Part shown: positions 27,956-36,800 of the stretch, piece by piece | Layout: the number at the start of each line of letters is the position of its first letter | Numbering within the stretch: position 1 is the stretch's first letter | Assembly: GCA_016432725.1 (NCBI GenBank) | Contig: JACJDG010000003.1 | Location: forward strand, 4,990,001-5,054,000 | Source of the DNA: Streptomyces sp. DHE7-1 | GTDB taxonomy: Bacteria; Actinomycetota; Actinomycetes; Streptomycetales; Streptomycetaceae | Direction of reading: 5' to 3' | Length of the DNA stretch: 64,000 bases | Notes under the pieces: model-generated | Seen by the model: only the letters and a program-made list of their open reading frames with translations | Database searches by the model: none | What the model was told of the DNA's origin: nothing | Translations under genes and position numbers: made by a program

Positions 27956-28946
27956 CGGCGGGCATGCTGCTCGAAGTGCGCGACCTGCACGTGGAGTTCC
28001 GGACCCGGGAAGGGGTCGCCAAGGCCGTCAACGGAGTGTCGTACGCCGTCGACGCGGGAGAGACCCTGGCGGTGCTCGGCGAGTCCGGCTCGGGCAAGTC
28101 GGTGACCGCGCAGGCCGTGATGGGCATCCTCGACACGCCCCGGGCCGGATCACCGGCGGGGAGATCCTCTTCCAGGGCCGGGACCTGCTGCGGCTGAAGG
28201 AGGAGGAGCGGCGCGGGGTCCGGGGCTCCGGGATGGCGATGATCTTCCAGGACGCGCTGTCCGCCCTCAACCCCGTGCTGTGCGTCGGCGACCAGCTCGG
28301 CGAGATGTTCGTGGTGCACCGGGGCATGTCGAAGAAGGCCGCCCGGGCCAGAGCGGTCGAGCTGATGGACCGGGTGCGCATCCCGGCCGCGGCGCAGCGG
28401 GTACGGGACTACCCGCACCAGTTCTCCGGCGGTATGCGCCAGCGCATCATGATCGCCATGGCGCTGGCCCTGGAGCCCGCGCTCATCATCGCCGACGAGC
28501 CCACCACCGCCCTGGACGTCACCGTGCAGGCCCAGGTCATGGAGCTGCTGGCCGAGCTGCGGCGCGAGTACCGGATGGGCCTGATCCTCATCACCCACGA
28601 CCTCGGGGTGGTCGCGGACGTGGCCGACCGCATCGCGGTGATGTACGCGGGACGGATCGTGGAGTCGGCCCCGGTGCGCGACATCTACAAGGCGCCCGCG
28701 CACCCCTACACCCGGGGCCTGCTGGACTCCATCCCGCGCCTGGACCTGAAGGGCCGGGAGCTGTACGCCATCAAGGGCCTGCCGCCGAGCCTGACCCACA
28801 TCCCGTCCGGCTGCGCCTTCCATCCCCGCTGCCCGATGGCCGGGGACGTCTGCCGGACCGACGAACCCCCGCTGTACCCGGTCTCCGGTGAGCGCGGCAG
28901 CGCCTGCCACTTCTGGAGGGAGTGCCTGGATGACCGCGACCACTGA
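27952..28946 (+). CDS. Oligopeptide ABC transporter ATPase, DppD family (second importer), one frameshift
   Basis: GTG 27952 overlaps the permease stop (GTGA); ATG 27964 is the alternative. It has Walker A GESGSGKSVTAQ, Q-loop IFQDALSALNP, signature FSGGMRQR, Walker B LIIADEPTTALD, H-loop LITHDLGVV and the C-terminal IPSGCAFHPRCPM. One G is missing near 28150 (between DTPRAG and ITGGEIL); repaired length is 331 residues. The gene is a close relative of bldKD in motif layout but is not a recent copy. It should pair with the following ATPase. Confidence 0.82.
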
Positions 28947-30020
28947 GCCCGTCCTGGAGGTCGGCGGGCTCGTCAAGCACTACCCGCTGACCCGGGGCAT
29001 CGTCTTCCGGAAGCAGATCGGCGCGGTGAAGGCGGTCGACGGCGTCGACTTCCACCTGGGCCGGGGCGAGACCCTGGGCATCGTCGGGGAGTCGGGCTGC
29101 GGCAAGTCGACGGTCGCGAAGATGCTGTGCAACCTGGAACGGCCGACGGCGGGCTCGATCCGGTTCAAGGGCGAGGACATCACCGCGCTGTCGGGCCGGG
29201 CCCTGAAGGCCGTCCGCCGCAACATCCAGATGGTCTTCCAGGACCCCTACACCTCGCTCAACCCCGTATGACGGTGGGGGACATCATCGGGGAGCCGTAC
29301 GAGATCCACCCGGAGGCGGCCCCCAGGGGCGACCGCCGCCGCAGGGTCCGGGAACTGCTGGACGTCGTGGGTCTCAACCCGGAGCACATCAACCGCTACC
29401 CGCACCAGTTCTCCGGCGGGCAGCGCCAGCGCATCGGCATCGCGCGGGGCCTGGCGCTGCGCCCGGAGGTGATCGTCGCCGACGAACCGGTCTCCGCCCT
29501 GGACGTCTCCGTGCAGGCCCAGGTGATCAACCTCCTGGACCGCCTCCAGTCCGAGTTCGACCTCTCCTACGTGTTCATCGCGCACGACCTGTCGATCGTC
29601 CGGCACATCTCGGACCGGGTCGGGGTGATGTACCTCGGGCGCATCGTGGAGACCGGCACGGACACCGAGATCTACGACCACCCCACCCACCCGTACACCC
29701 AGGCGCTGCTCTCGGCGGTCCCGGTGCCCGACCCGGAGACCAGGGAGCACCGCGAACGGATCATCCTGTCCGGCGACGTGCCGTCGCCCACGGACATCCC
29801 CTCCGGCTGCCGCTTCCGCACCCGCTGCTGGAAGGCCCGGGAGCGGTGCGCCCGGGAGGTCCCGGCGCTGGCCGTGCCGGAGGCGTTCCGCCCGGGCACC
29901 GGCCCGGCCGCGCACGACTCGGCCTGCCACTTCGCCGAGACGTTGCCCGTGAAGGGCTCCGGCACCGGCGGGGCGCGGGAGGCCGGGCAGCCCGCCGGCA
30001 ACGGCAGCGGGCCGGGATGA
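28930..30020 (+). CDS. Oligopeptide ABC transporter ATPase, DppF family (second importer), one frameshift
   Basis: ATG 28930, overlapping the preceding ATPase by 17 bases. It has Walker A GESGCGKSTVAK, Q-loop VFQDPYTSLNP, signature FSGGQRQR, Walker B VIVADEPVSALD, H-loop FIAHDLSIV and IPSGCRFRTRCW. One C is missing near 29267 directly after the Q-loop (NP / RMTVGDIIGEP); repaired length is 363 residues. The C-terminal tail is Gly/Thr-rich. The operon ends at a perfect 12-base hairpin that overlaps this stop codon. Confidence 0.82.
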
Positions 30021-30039
30021 CATGGCGCATCCCGGCCCG
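30008..30039 (+). terminator. Hairpin at the end of the second importer operon
   Basis: Perfect 12-base stem CGGGCCGGGATG (30008-30019) / CATCCCGGCCCG (30028-30039), eight-base loop, overlapping the stop codon at 30018-30020. There is no T-run. The converging peptidase gene ends at 30131, so it may serve both directions. Confidence 0.7.
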
Positions 30040-30130
30040 CACACGGCACCCGCACGGCCGTACGCTGTCCAGCCTCACGCGTTCAGATATCGGTACCGCT
30101 TCCGTGAAGTTGCCTGTTCGTTAAGGCGGT

Positions 30131-32262
30131 TCACGCGGATTCGCCCGGCTGGGGCAGCGAACGGCGCAGGAAGTCGAGCTGCAGGCGGAGCAGGTTCTCC
30201 GCGACGGTCTCCTGCGGGGTCATGTGGGTCACCCCGGACAGCGGCAGGACCTCGTGCGGACGGCCCGCGGCCAGCAGGGCGGAGGACAGGCGCAGCGAGT
30301 GGGCGACGACCACGTTGTCGTCGGCCAGGCCGTGGATCACCATCATCGGCCGGTGCGGCTCGGCCGCGTCGACCAGGCCGGCGTCGTCGATCAGCGAGTT
30401 GCGGCGGTAGACGTCCGGCTGCTCGTCGGGCAGGCCGAGGTAGCGCTCCTGGTAGTGGGTGTCGTACAGCCGCAGATCGGTGACGGGAGCGCCCACCACT
30501 GCGGCGTGGAAGACGTCGGGGCGGCGCAGGACCGCCAGCGCCGCCAGATAGCCGCCGAAGGACCAGCCCCGGACGGCCACCCGGCCGAGGTCGAGCGGGA
30601 AGTCCCCGGCGAGGGCGTGCAGCGCGTCGACCTGGTCCTGGAGCACGACGGCCGCGAGGTCGTCCCGGATCTCCTTCTCCCACGCCGGCGAGCGGCCCGG
30701 GGTGCCCCGACCGTCGGCCACGATCACCGCGAACCCCTGATCGGCGAACCACTGCGAGGTCAGGTACGCGTTGTGCGCGGCGACCACCCGCTGGCCGTGC
30801 GGGCCACCGTAGGGGTCCATGAGCACGGGGAGGGGCGTGTCACCGGGGTAGTCCGTAGGCATAAGCACGGCGCACGGAATTCGGCGTGCGCCCCCTGGAC
30901 GAGCGTCACGCGAGGGGACAAACCGGGATCTTCGGCGTACGAGGTGACAGTCGCCGTCCGTTTTCCGTCACGCAGCACCTGGACACGGGTGCCCGGACTG
31001 TCCAGCGTCGCGGACACCAGCACCGTCACGTCCCCGGCCCGCACCGCCGAGTGCACGCCGGGCTCCTGCGACACGCGCTCCACGCCCAGCTCGTTCACCC
31101 GGTACACATGGATCTCGCCGATCTCCGGCGACGCGGCCTCCTCGCCCGCCGAGGCCGTGACCAGCACGTCGTCGGCCGTCACATCGAGGACCGAACGGAC
31201 GTGCAACTGCGGTCCGGTCAGTGGCCGTTCGCCCACGGTCAGCACCCGTGCGCCGCCCTCGTCCGCGATCCGGACAAGCTGGCCGGACGGGCTCCAGCAG
31301 GGCACTCCGGCGAACAGTTCCAGCCATGTTGGATCTTCGTCGGCGTGCACCATCCGGGTCGAACCGGTGTCCGGGTCCACCGCCAGGAAGAGCTGGCTGC
31401 GCTGGTCCCGGGCCTGCACCAGGATCAGGGGCGCCCCCGCCTCCGACCAGTGCACCCGTGCCAGGTACGGATAGCGCGCCCGGTCCCACGCGACCTCTGT
31501 GCGCCCCCCGTCGAGGTCGAGGACGAACAGCCGTACGTCCGCGTTGGGAGTCCCCGCGGCCGGGTACGCGACGTGGTTCGGGTCACGCTCCGGGTGGGCC
31601 GGGTCGGCGATCCACCAGCGCCGCACCGGCGTGTCGTCCACCCGCGCCACCAGCAGCCGGTCCGAGCCCGGAGCCCACCAGAAGCCCCGGTCACGGCTCA
31701 TCTCCTCGGCCGCGATGAACTCAGCGAGCCCGTAGGTCACCTGCTCGGTCTCCGGCTCCGCCAGCGCCCGGTCGCCCTCGCCCTCGGCGCCCGTCACCCG
31801 CAGCGCGCCCCGCGCCACGTACGCGACGTGCCGTCCGTCCGGCGACGGACGCGGGTCGATCACGGGTCCAGGGACCCGGAGTTCGCGTGCCGTGCCGGCC
31901 CGCAGCTCGGCCGTGAAAAGCCGCCCTGACAAGGCGAAAGCCGCCAACTCCACGGCCGCGTCGGTGGCGTGGCCGACGATGCCGGCCCCGCCCTCCCGGC
32001 TGCGCTCCCGGCGCGCCCGCTCCTCGGGCGGGAGCTCCTCCGAGGCGCCCTGCAGCAGGGCGGCCGGATCGGCCGCGAGGCGTTCCGAGCCGTCCGCCGG
32101 GTCCAGGACCCAGAGCGAGTTGGCCCGGTCGGTACCGGAGTTGGAACGCAGGAACGCGACACGCGAACCGTCGGGTGCCACCGCGAACGCACGCGGCGCG
32201 CCGAGCGTGAACCGCTGCGTGCGGGCGTGCCGACGGGGGAAGGAGTGAGCCTCGGTCGTCAT
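30131..32262 (-). CDS. Prolyl oligopeptidase / dipeptidyl-peptidase IV-like S9 peptidase, one frameshift
   Basis: ATG 32262 (MTTEAHSFPRRHARTQRF). The repaired product has 710 residues without a signal peptide, so probably cytoplasmic. Residues ~1-460 form the beta-propeller (repeats such as APDGSRVAFLRS and SPDGRHVAYVAR). The C-terminal ~250 residues are the alpha/beta hydrolase domain with nucleophile GWSFGGY, an aspartate in HGLADDNV and the histidine in SGVTHMTP. One base is missing at ~30875 between propeller and hydrolase (AHAEFRA / VLMPTDYPG). S9B enzymes remove dipeptides or cut after proline in short peptides. It directly follows two peptide importers, so it may degrade imported peptides. 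Confidence 0.88.
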
Positions 32263-32476
32263 ACCCCGACCATATTGGCCATGCGCCCCCTTGTGCGGCC
32301 GTGCGCCGAGCGATGCGCGAGCACGGATAGTTATGATCACTACCGCTGAGTGGGTATGAACCCGCTGGCGTCCGCATGGACTTGCCGTACGGATCGACGC
32401 CCGGCATACGACCGGGTCACAACCCCCATAGTCCGAACCCCCCCCGCGTCCCTGGGATTTTTGGAGGTGAGCCGCC

Positions 32477-32671
32477 GTGGCACTCTCGATTTCGGCGGTG
32501 GTGCTGCTGGCGATCATCGTCTTCTTGCTGATCAAGAAGTCGGGGCTGAAGGGCGGTCATGCGGTCATCTGCATGCTGCTCGGGTTCTATCTCGCCTCCT
32601 CCACCGTGGCCCCCACGATCAGCGAGCTGACGACCAACGTCGCCAGCATGATCGGCAGCATCAAGTTCTGA
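32477..32671 (+). CDS. Two-helix membrane micro-protein (64 aa)
   Basis: GTG 32477 after a strong GGAGGTGAGCC. The 64 residues form one helix (LSISAVVLLAIIVFLLI), a basic turn KKSGLKGGHAV, a second hydrophobic stretch ICMLLGFYLAS, and an amphipathic end. The layout is holin-like or like small Streptomyces membrane proteins found near mobile or plasmid-type genes. No function is known to me. It is divergent from the peptidase and convergent with the DUF397 gene. Confidence 0.75.
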   Translation: MALSISAVVLLAIIVFLLIKKSGLKGGHAVICMLLGFYLASSTVAPTISELTTNVASMIGSIKF

Positions 32672-32705
32672 CGGCGCCCGCGACCGGGCGCCGGCAGTGG
32701 CCGGC

Positions 32706-32911
32706 TCAGCCCTCGACCGCGTACCGCACGAAGCGGGACCACGCGGCGGGGGCGAAGGCGAGACGCGGCCCCTCGACGTCCTTCGAGTCACGGACGTGCA
32801 CGGTGCGGGGCGCTGTCGCGATCTCGACGCAGGAGTCACCGTCGGGGCCATCGCTGTAGCTGCTCTTGAACCACGCGAGTTCGGTGTCGCCGGTAGGGGC
32901 TTGCGGATCAT
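32706..32911 (-). CDS. DUF397 protein, frameshifted at the N-terminus
   Basis: The core (ELAWFKSSYSDGPDG, then CVEIATAPRTVHVRDSKD, ending APAAWSRFVRYAVEG) is unmistakably DUF397. It has no start in its own frame. ATG 32911 overlaps the regulator stop in ATGA and leads in as MIRKP, but needs one C restored in the CCCC run near 32895; the result is 68 residues. DUF397 proteins nearly always sit directly behind an XRE/DUF5753 regulator, as here. In Streptomyces such pairs include BldB-like and WhiJ-like modules thought to work as regulator plus small partner. Confidence 0.8.
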
Positions 32912-33791
32912 GTCGCTCCCAGCAGTTGCTCGATGAGGGCCAGTGACTCCCCGGGTGGAAGAGCCAGGGCTCGGACAGTGCCGTACCGCAGTTCGAGAAT
33001 GCGCAGCTCTCGGAGGCTGGAGACCGGCCGCCCGCTGGACATGCCGTCGGCGCGTCCCAACGCCGTGCCGTCCTCGAACTTCAGCAACTCGATCCTGCCG
33101 CTCATGCCGGGGTGCGGTGTGCTGTCCAACGGCATCACCTGAAGTGTGACGTTGTTCAGCCGCCCCACCTCCAGCAGGCGTTCGAACTGCTGTCGCCGCA
33201 CCATTGTGCAACCAACCTTGCGGCGCAGTGTCGCCTCCTCCAGGACGAACCCGAGGGCCGGCGCGGGCGACCGCTCGAAAACGGACCGCCTGGCCATGCG
33301 GGCGGCCACCCGTCGTTCCAGGTCCTCCGGCGAATAGGCGGGCAGCCAGCTTTCCAGCAACGCCCTGGCGTGCTCCGGTGTCTGCAAGAGACCAGGGATG
33401 CTGCTGCACACGTACACGCCGATCTCGACGGCCTTGTCCTCCATCTCCGCCAGATCCCGCACCTTCTTCGGATACCGGACCTTCTTCACGTCCTCCTTCA
33501 TCGCCGCGACGAGGCCCTTGGCGCCCAGCACCCCGTCCGCCGCGTCCAGGAACTCGGGACGGGGATCCGCTTGCCGGCCTCGATCTTGTAGACGAGGTCC
33601 TCGCCGTAGCCGACCGCCGCCGCGAACTCGCCGGCCCGCATCCCGGCCGCCTCCCGGCGGAGCCTCAACTGCCTGCCCACGGTGGCCACCACGGCGAGCG
33701 CCCAGTCGTCGTCCGGATCCACCTCCCACCCCGGCTCGTCGGCCTGCGCCGCCCCGGTCCGGACCCGCACCGCCTCTTCGTACGCAGACAT
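32908..33791 (-). CDS. XRE-family regulator with DUF5753 C-terminal domain, one frameshift
   Basis: ATG 33791 (MSAYEEAVRVR) after GGAGGGGGCACGA. The repaired length is 294 residues. The helix-turn-helix spans ~40-95 (GRQLRLRREAAGMRAGEFAA, YGEDLVYKIEAGKR). The DUF5753 domain follows with the hallmark YVCSSIPGLLQTPEHARALL, RRVAARMARRSVF and a final LPPGESLALIEQLL. One C is missing near 33560 (KRIP / RPEFLDAA). These regulators bind DNA through the XRE domain; DUF5753 is a sensory or partner domain of unknown ligand. It forms an operon with the DUF397 gene (4-base overlap), in the style of WhiJ-type developmental modules. Confidence 0.85.
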
Positions 33792-34186
33792 TCGTGCCCC
33801 CTCCGTCGCACCGCGTCGGATCGCGACGCCTACCCGTACCAACCGCCCCGACAGCCCGGACGGCACCAGACAAGCTCTGGACAGGTTCTTCGCGCGAGTG
33901 CGGCGGGACGGCACCGATCCCCACGCCACCGGAACCCGATCCCTTGCGCTCCGGTGGCGTCGGCGGCTGAAGGACAAAGAACGACGGGAGAAAGGACCCG
34001 GCCAAGCCCCACCCCTCCGCCGTGGCCACGATCACTCGGGCGGGTGAACATCTCCGGCTCGGCTGGATTTCCCGGCCCTTGAGGGCCGACGCTCAGCGCA
34101 GGACAACCGCAGACATGAGACGGCCCCCGCCGGGACGGCAATCCCGGTGCGAGGGCCTGACCACCGAGGAAGATAGAGGCTTCCCG
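33792..34186. other. Divergent intergenic region without a recognisable gene
   Basis: About 395 bases between the XRE regulator and the HTH gene. Both outer ends carry ribosome sites. I see no frame with coding character. The interior (33840-34000) has somewhat lower G+C and may hold both promoters and the operator of the XRE regulator, but I find no convincing palindrome. Confidence 0.4.
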
Positions 34187-35131
34187 ATGGGTACCCAGAA
34201 CCCTAGCGCGCCCCCGCGCGCCCAGGCCCGCGTTGCGGGCAACAAGCACCCGAACCGGCTGCCCGGCGTGGGGCACCGCACCGGCGGTCTCCGGCACGAC
34301 AACTCCCGCCACATCAACCGCTTCACGGTGATCGGCAACCACCTGGCCCAGCACCGGGAGCTCTCGCTCCTCGCCATTGGGCTCGGCACGCATCTCCAGT
34401 CGCTGCCGAAGGGCGCACCCGCCGATATCAAGACGCTCGCCGCCCGGTTTCCCGAGGGAGCCACCCGGATCGCCGCCGCCCTGCGCGAGTTGGAGGCCCA
34501 CGGCTACCTGCGCCGCGAACGCGTCCGCACCGCCACCGGCCGCATCGTGACTCGCACCACCTCGTGCAACCAGCCGACAGCGGCCGCCCACCACCACATC
34601 GAGGCTCCCTCCCGTGCCGCAGGACGGCCGGCGGCCCCAGCCCCAGCGGAACCCCGGCCGCAGGTGGCGCGCGAGGAAGGGACGCGAAGCAGGAGGAGTG
34701 AGAAACGGGCACAGCGCAAACCGCTCCCCGCCGTACCGAGCCCCGCGTACCCCGCCACCGCGCTCCTCCAGGCCGCCACCGACCTCCTCGCGGACCTCCA
34801 CCGTCACGACTCCCGGCTACTCCTCGCCGCCTGTGACACGGTCCACCTGGCCCCCGGTGTCGCCGCCTGGCTGGAGCGGGACGTCACCCCCGCCGCCGTA
34901 CGGCGCGCGCTCACCGCCGATCTGCCACCCGAGGGCGTACGGCGGCCCGCCGCTCTCCTGGCTCACCGCCTCGTCGCCAAGCTCCCCCGCCCCGCCCCCG
35001 TTCCGCGCACCGGCCACCCCGCCTCCGCCCCGGCACGACATGCAGAACTGCGACGGCTGTGACCGCGCGTTCCGGGCCCCGGGGCGGGCCGCTGCCGCCA
35101 ATGCCGAACCAGTCCTCATGAGCCCGCCTAG
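34187..35131 (+). CDS. Winged-helix protein with C-terminal zinc ribbon, C-terminus frameshifted
   Basis: ATG 34187 (MGTQNPSAPPRAQ) preceded by AGAGG. Residues ~45-125 form a winged helix (ELSLLAIGLGTHLQSLP, then KTLAARFPEGATRIAAALRE and LEAHGYLRRERVRTATGR), like the Streptomyces proteins simply named helix-turn-helix domain-containing. A Pro/Ala-rich linker and a helical C-terminal domain follow. As written the frame stops at 35062. In the other frames directly behind lie MQNCDGCDRAFRAPG and then GRCRQCRTSPHEPA with stop TAG 35129-35131. Together these make a CxxC...CxxC zinc ribbon of 315 total residues, but this needs about three restored bases in the C-rich stretch 34985-35095. The function is unknown; replication- or transcription-linked roles are possible. 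Confidence 0.7.
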
Positions 35132-35366
35132 CATGAACGTGACGATCCTTGCCCCTGGGCACGGGCGACGAGGAGCGAGCGCCATGACCGTCGCGCACAG
35201 AGGATTTCGTCCATGGCGAGGACGTCACGATCGCGGACTGGACGATCCCGACGGGCGGGCTGCCGCGCTACCAGGACGGGCGGCGCTCATGCGCGGAGTC
35301 CTCGAGTGGCGTGGTCCGGGCATCACCACGGGCCTGTGCGGGGCGGGCGCCTCGTAGGGTGGTCCC
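35132..35366. other. Intergenic stretch with doubtful coding remnant
   Basis: About 235 bases before mshB (about 300 if the zinc ribbon is not counted). One plus-strand frame from ~35196 reads EDFVHGEDVTIADWTIP, which looks protein-like, but it has no clear start and drifts into Arg/Ser-rich sequence. It could be a remnant or another frameshifted small gene. No promoter is obvious. Confidence 0.3.
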
Positions 35367-36233
35367 ATGACGGAACTGCCCGACCGGCGTCTGCTGCTGG
35401 TGCACGCGCACCCGGACGACGAGTCGATCAACAACGGCGCGACCATGGCCCGCTACGCGGCCGAGGGCGCCCATGTGACCCTGGTCACCTGCACCCTCGG
35501 TGAGCGGGGCGAGGTCATCCCGCCCGAGCTGCGGCATCTGACCGGTGCGGCGCTGGGCGCGCACCGCCGCGGCGAGCTGGCCGCGGCCCTGCGCGAGCTG
35601 GGCGTGACGGACTTCCGGCTGCTCGGCGGCGCCGGCCGCTACGGGGACTCCGGGATGATGGGCATCCCCGACAACGAGGACCCCGGCTGCTTCTGGCAGG
35701 CCGACCTGGACACCGCCGCCGGGTCGCTCGTGGAGGTGATCCTGGAGGTCCGCCCGCAGGTCCTCGTCACCTACGACGACGACGGCGGCTACGGCCACCC
35801 GGACCACATCCAGGCCCACCGGGTCGCCATGCGTGCCGTCGAACTGGCGGACGAACAGGGGCACCGGATCGAGAAGGTCTACTGGAACCGCGTGCCGCGC
35901 TCCGTCGCCGAGGCCGCCTTCGCCCGCCTCCAGGACGAACTGGCCGCGCTGCCGTTCGCCAAGGGCGCCTCCCTCGCCGACGTGCCCGGAGTGGTCGACG
36001 ACGAGCGGATCACCACCGCCGTCGACGGCTCCGCCCACGCTCCGGCCAAGGCGGCGGCGATGCGTGCCCACGCCACCCAGATCGAGGTGGCCGAGCCCTA
36101 CTTCGCGCTCTCCAACGAGCTGGCGCAGCCGCTGTTCACCACCGAGTACTACGAGTTGGTGCGCGGTACCGCCGGGCCCGGGGAGACCGACCTGTTCGCC
36201 GGAGTCGCCGGCGGCGCCGAGGAGGCGTCATGA
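35367..36233 (+). CDS. mshB: N-acetyl-1-D-myo-inositol-2-amino-2-deoxy-alpha-D-glucopyranoside deacetylase (MshB)
   Basis: ATG 35367. The 288-residue protein belongs to the LmbE/PIG-L zinc deacetylases. The metal site is LLVHAHPDDESINNG near residue 15 and GYGHPDHIQAH near residue 145; the fold begins with a Rossmann-like strand. MshB deacetylates GlcNAc-inositol to GlcN-inositol, the second step towards mycothiol, the main low-molecular thiol of actinobacteria. The mycothiol-conjugate amidase Mca is a close relative; the length, the ELRHLTG context and the synteny favour MshB. It overlaps the next gene in ATGA. Confidence 0.9.
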   Translation: MTELPDRRLLLVHAHPDDESINNGATMARYAAEGAHVTLVTCTLGERGEVIPPELRHLTGAALGAHRRGELAAALRELGVTDFRLLGGAGRYGDSGMMGIPDNEDPGCFWQADLDTAAGSLVEVILEVRPQVLVTYDDDGGYGHPDHIQAHRVAMRAVELADEQGHRIEKVYWNRVPRSVAEAAFARLQDELAALPFAKGASLADVPGVVDDERITTAVDGSAHAPAKAAAMRAHATQIEVAEPYFALSNELAQPLFTTEYYELVRGTAGPGETDLFAGVAGGAEEAS

Positions 36234-36645
36234 GCACCGCCGGACGCGGGTCGGCGCTGGCCCAGCCGTTGCGGCGCCCCCGGCCGGGCGGATCGCCGCC
36301 TACGCGGGGCTGTTCGTGCTCGGCGCTGTCGTGGCCCTCGCCGGGGCCCTGGTCCAGGGCGCCTGGTTCCCCGGGGGGCTGCTGCTCGCCCTCGCGGGCG
36401 CGGCCGGGCTCTTCCTCGGCGGCGCCTACGCGCTGCGCGGCCGGGGCGGGGCGGTGGCGCCGGTGGCCGGCTGGATCATCACCGTCATCCTGCTCACCGC
36501 CAGCCGCCCGGAAGGCGACTTCCTGTTCAGCGCCGGACTGGGCTCCTACCTGTTCCTGTTCGGCGGCATGGCGGTAGCTGTGATCTGCGCCACCCTTGGC
36601 CCGGGACGGCAACCCGGCGGCGGCGCCGCCCGACTTGGCAAGTGA
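36230..36645 (+). CDS. Small integral membrane protein behind mshB, one frameshift
   Basis: ATG 36230 overlaps the mshB stop (ATGA), so the two are coupled. After restoring one C near 36283 (LRRP / PAGRIAAYAG) the product has 138 residues with four hydrophobic helices (GLFVLGAVVALAGALVQGAW, LLLALAGAAGLFLGGAYAL, VAGWIITVILLTA, LGSYLFLFGGMAVAVI). It is like the small membrane proteins that regularly follow mshB in Streptomyces (DUF6113-like, family number not certain). The function is unknown. Confidence 0.75.
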
Positions 36646-36800
36646 CGTACCACTTCGCCGTACGTTGCGCGTGCGAGTCCGGTGTGCATTTCCTCAGCGG
36701 TCATGGGATACGCGCCAGAAGTGGCCAGTATGGTGGTGCGCGCCGCCGAACTGCCCGCTGAGGTCGTAACGGGCGGTGGAGCCAACCGGGAGAACCTGCC

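Noticed and set aside
35142..35357. Possible gene after MNVTILAPGHG before mshB
   Set aside because: No ribosome site, composition changes along the frame, no family resemblance.
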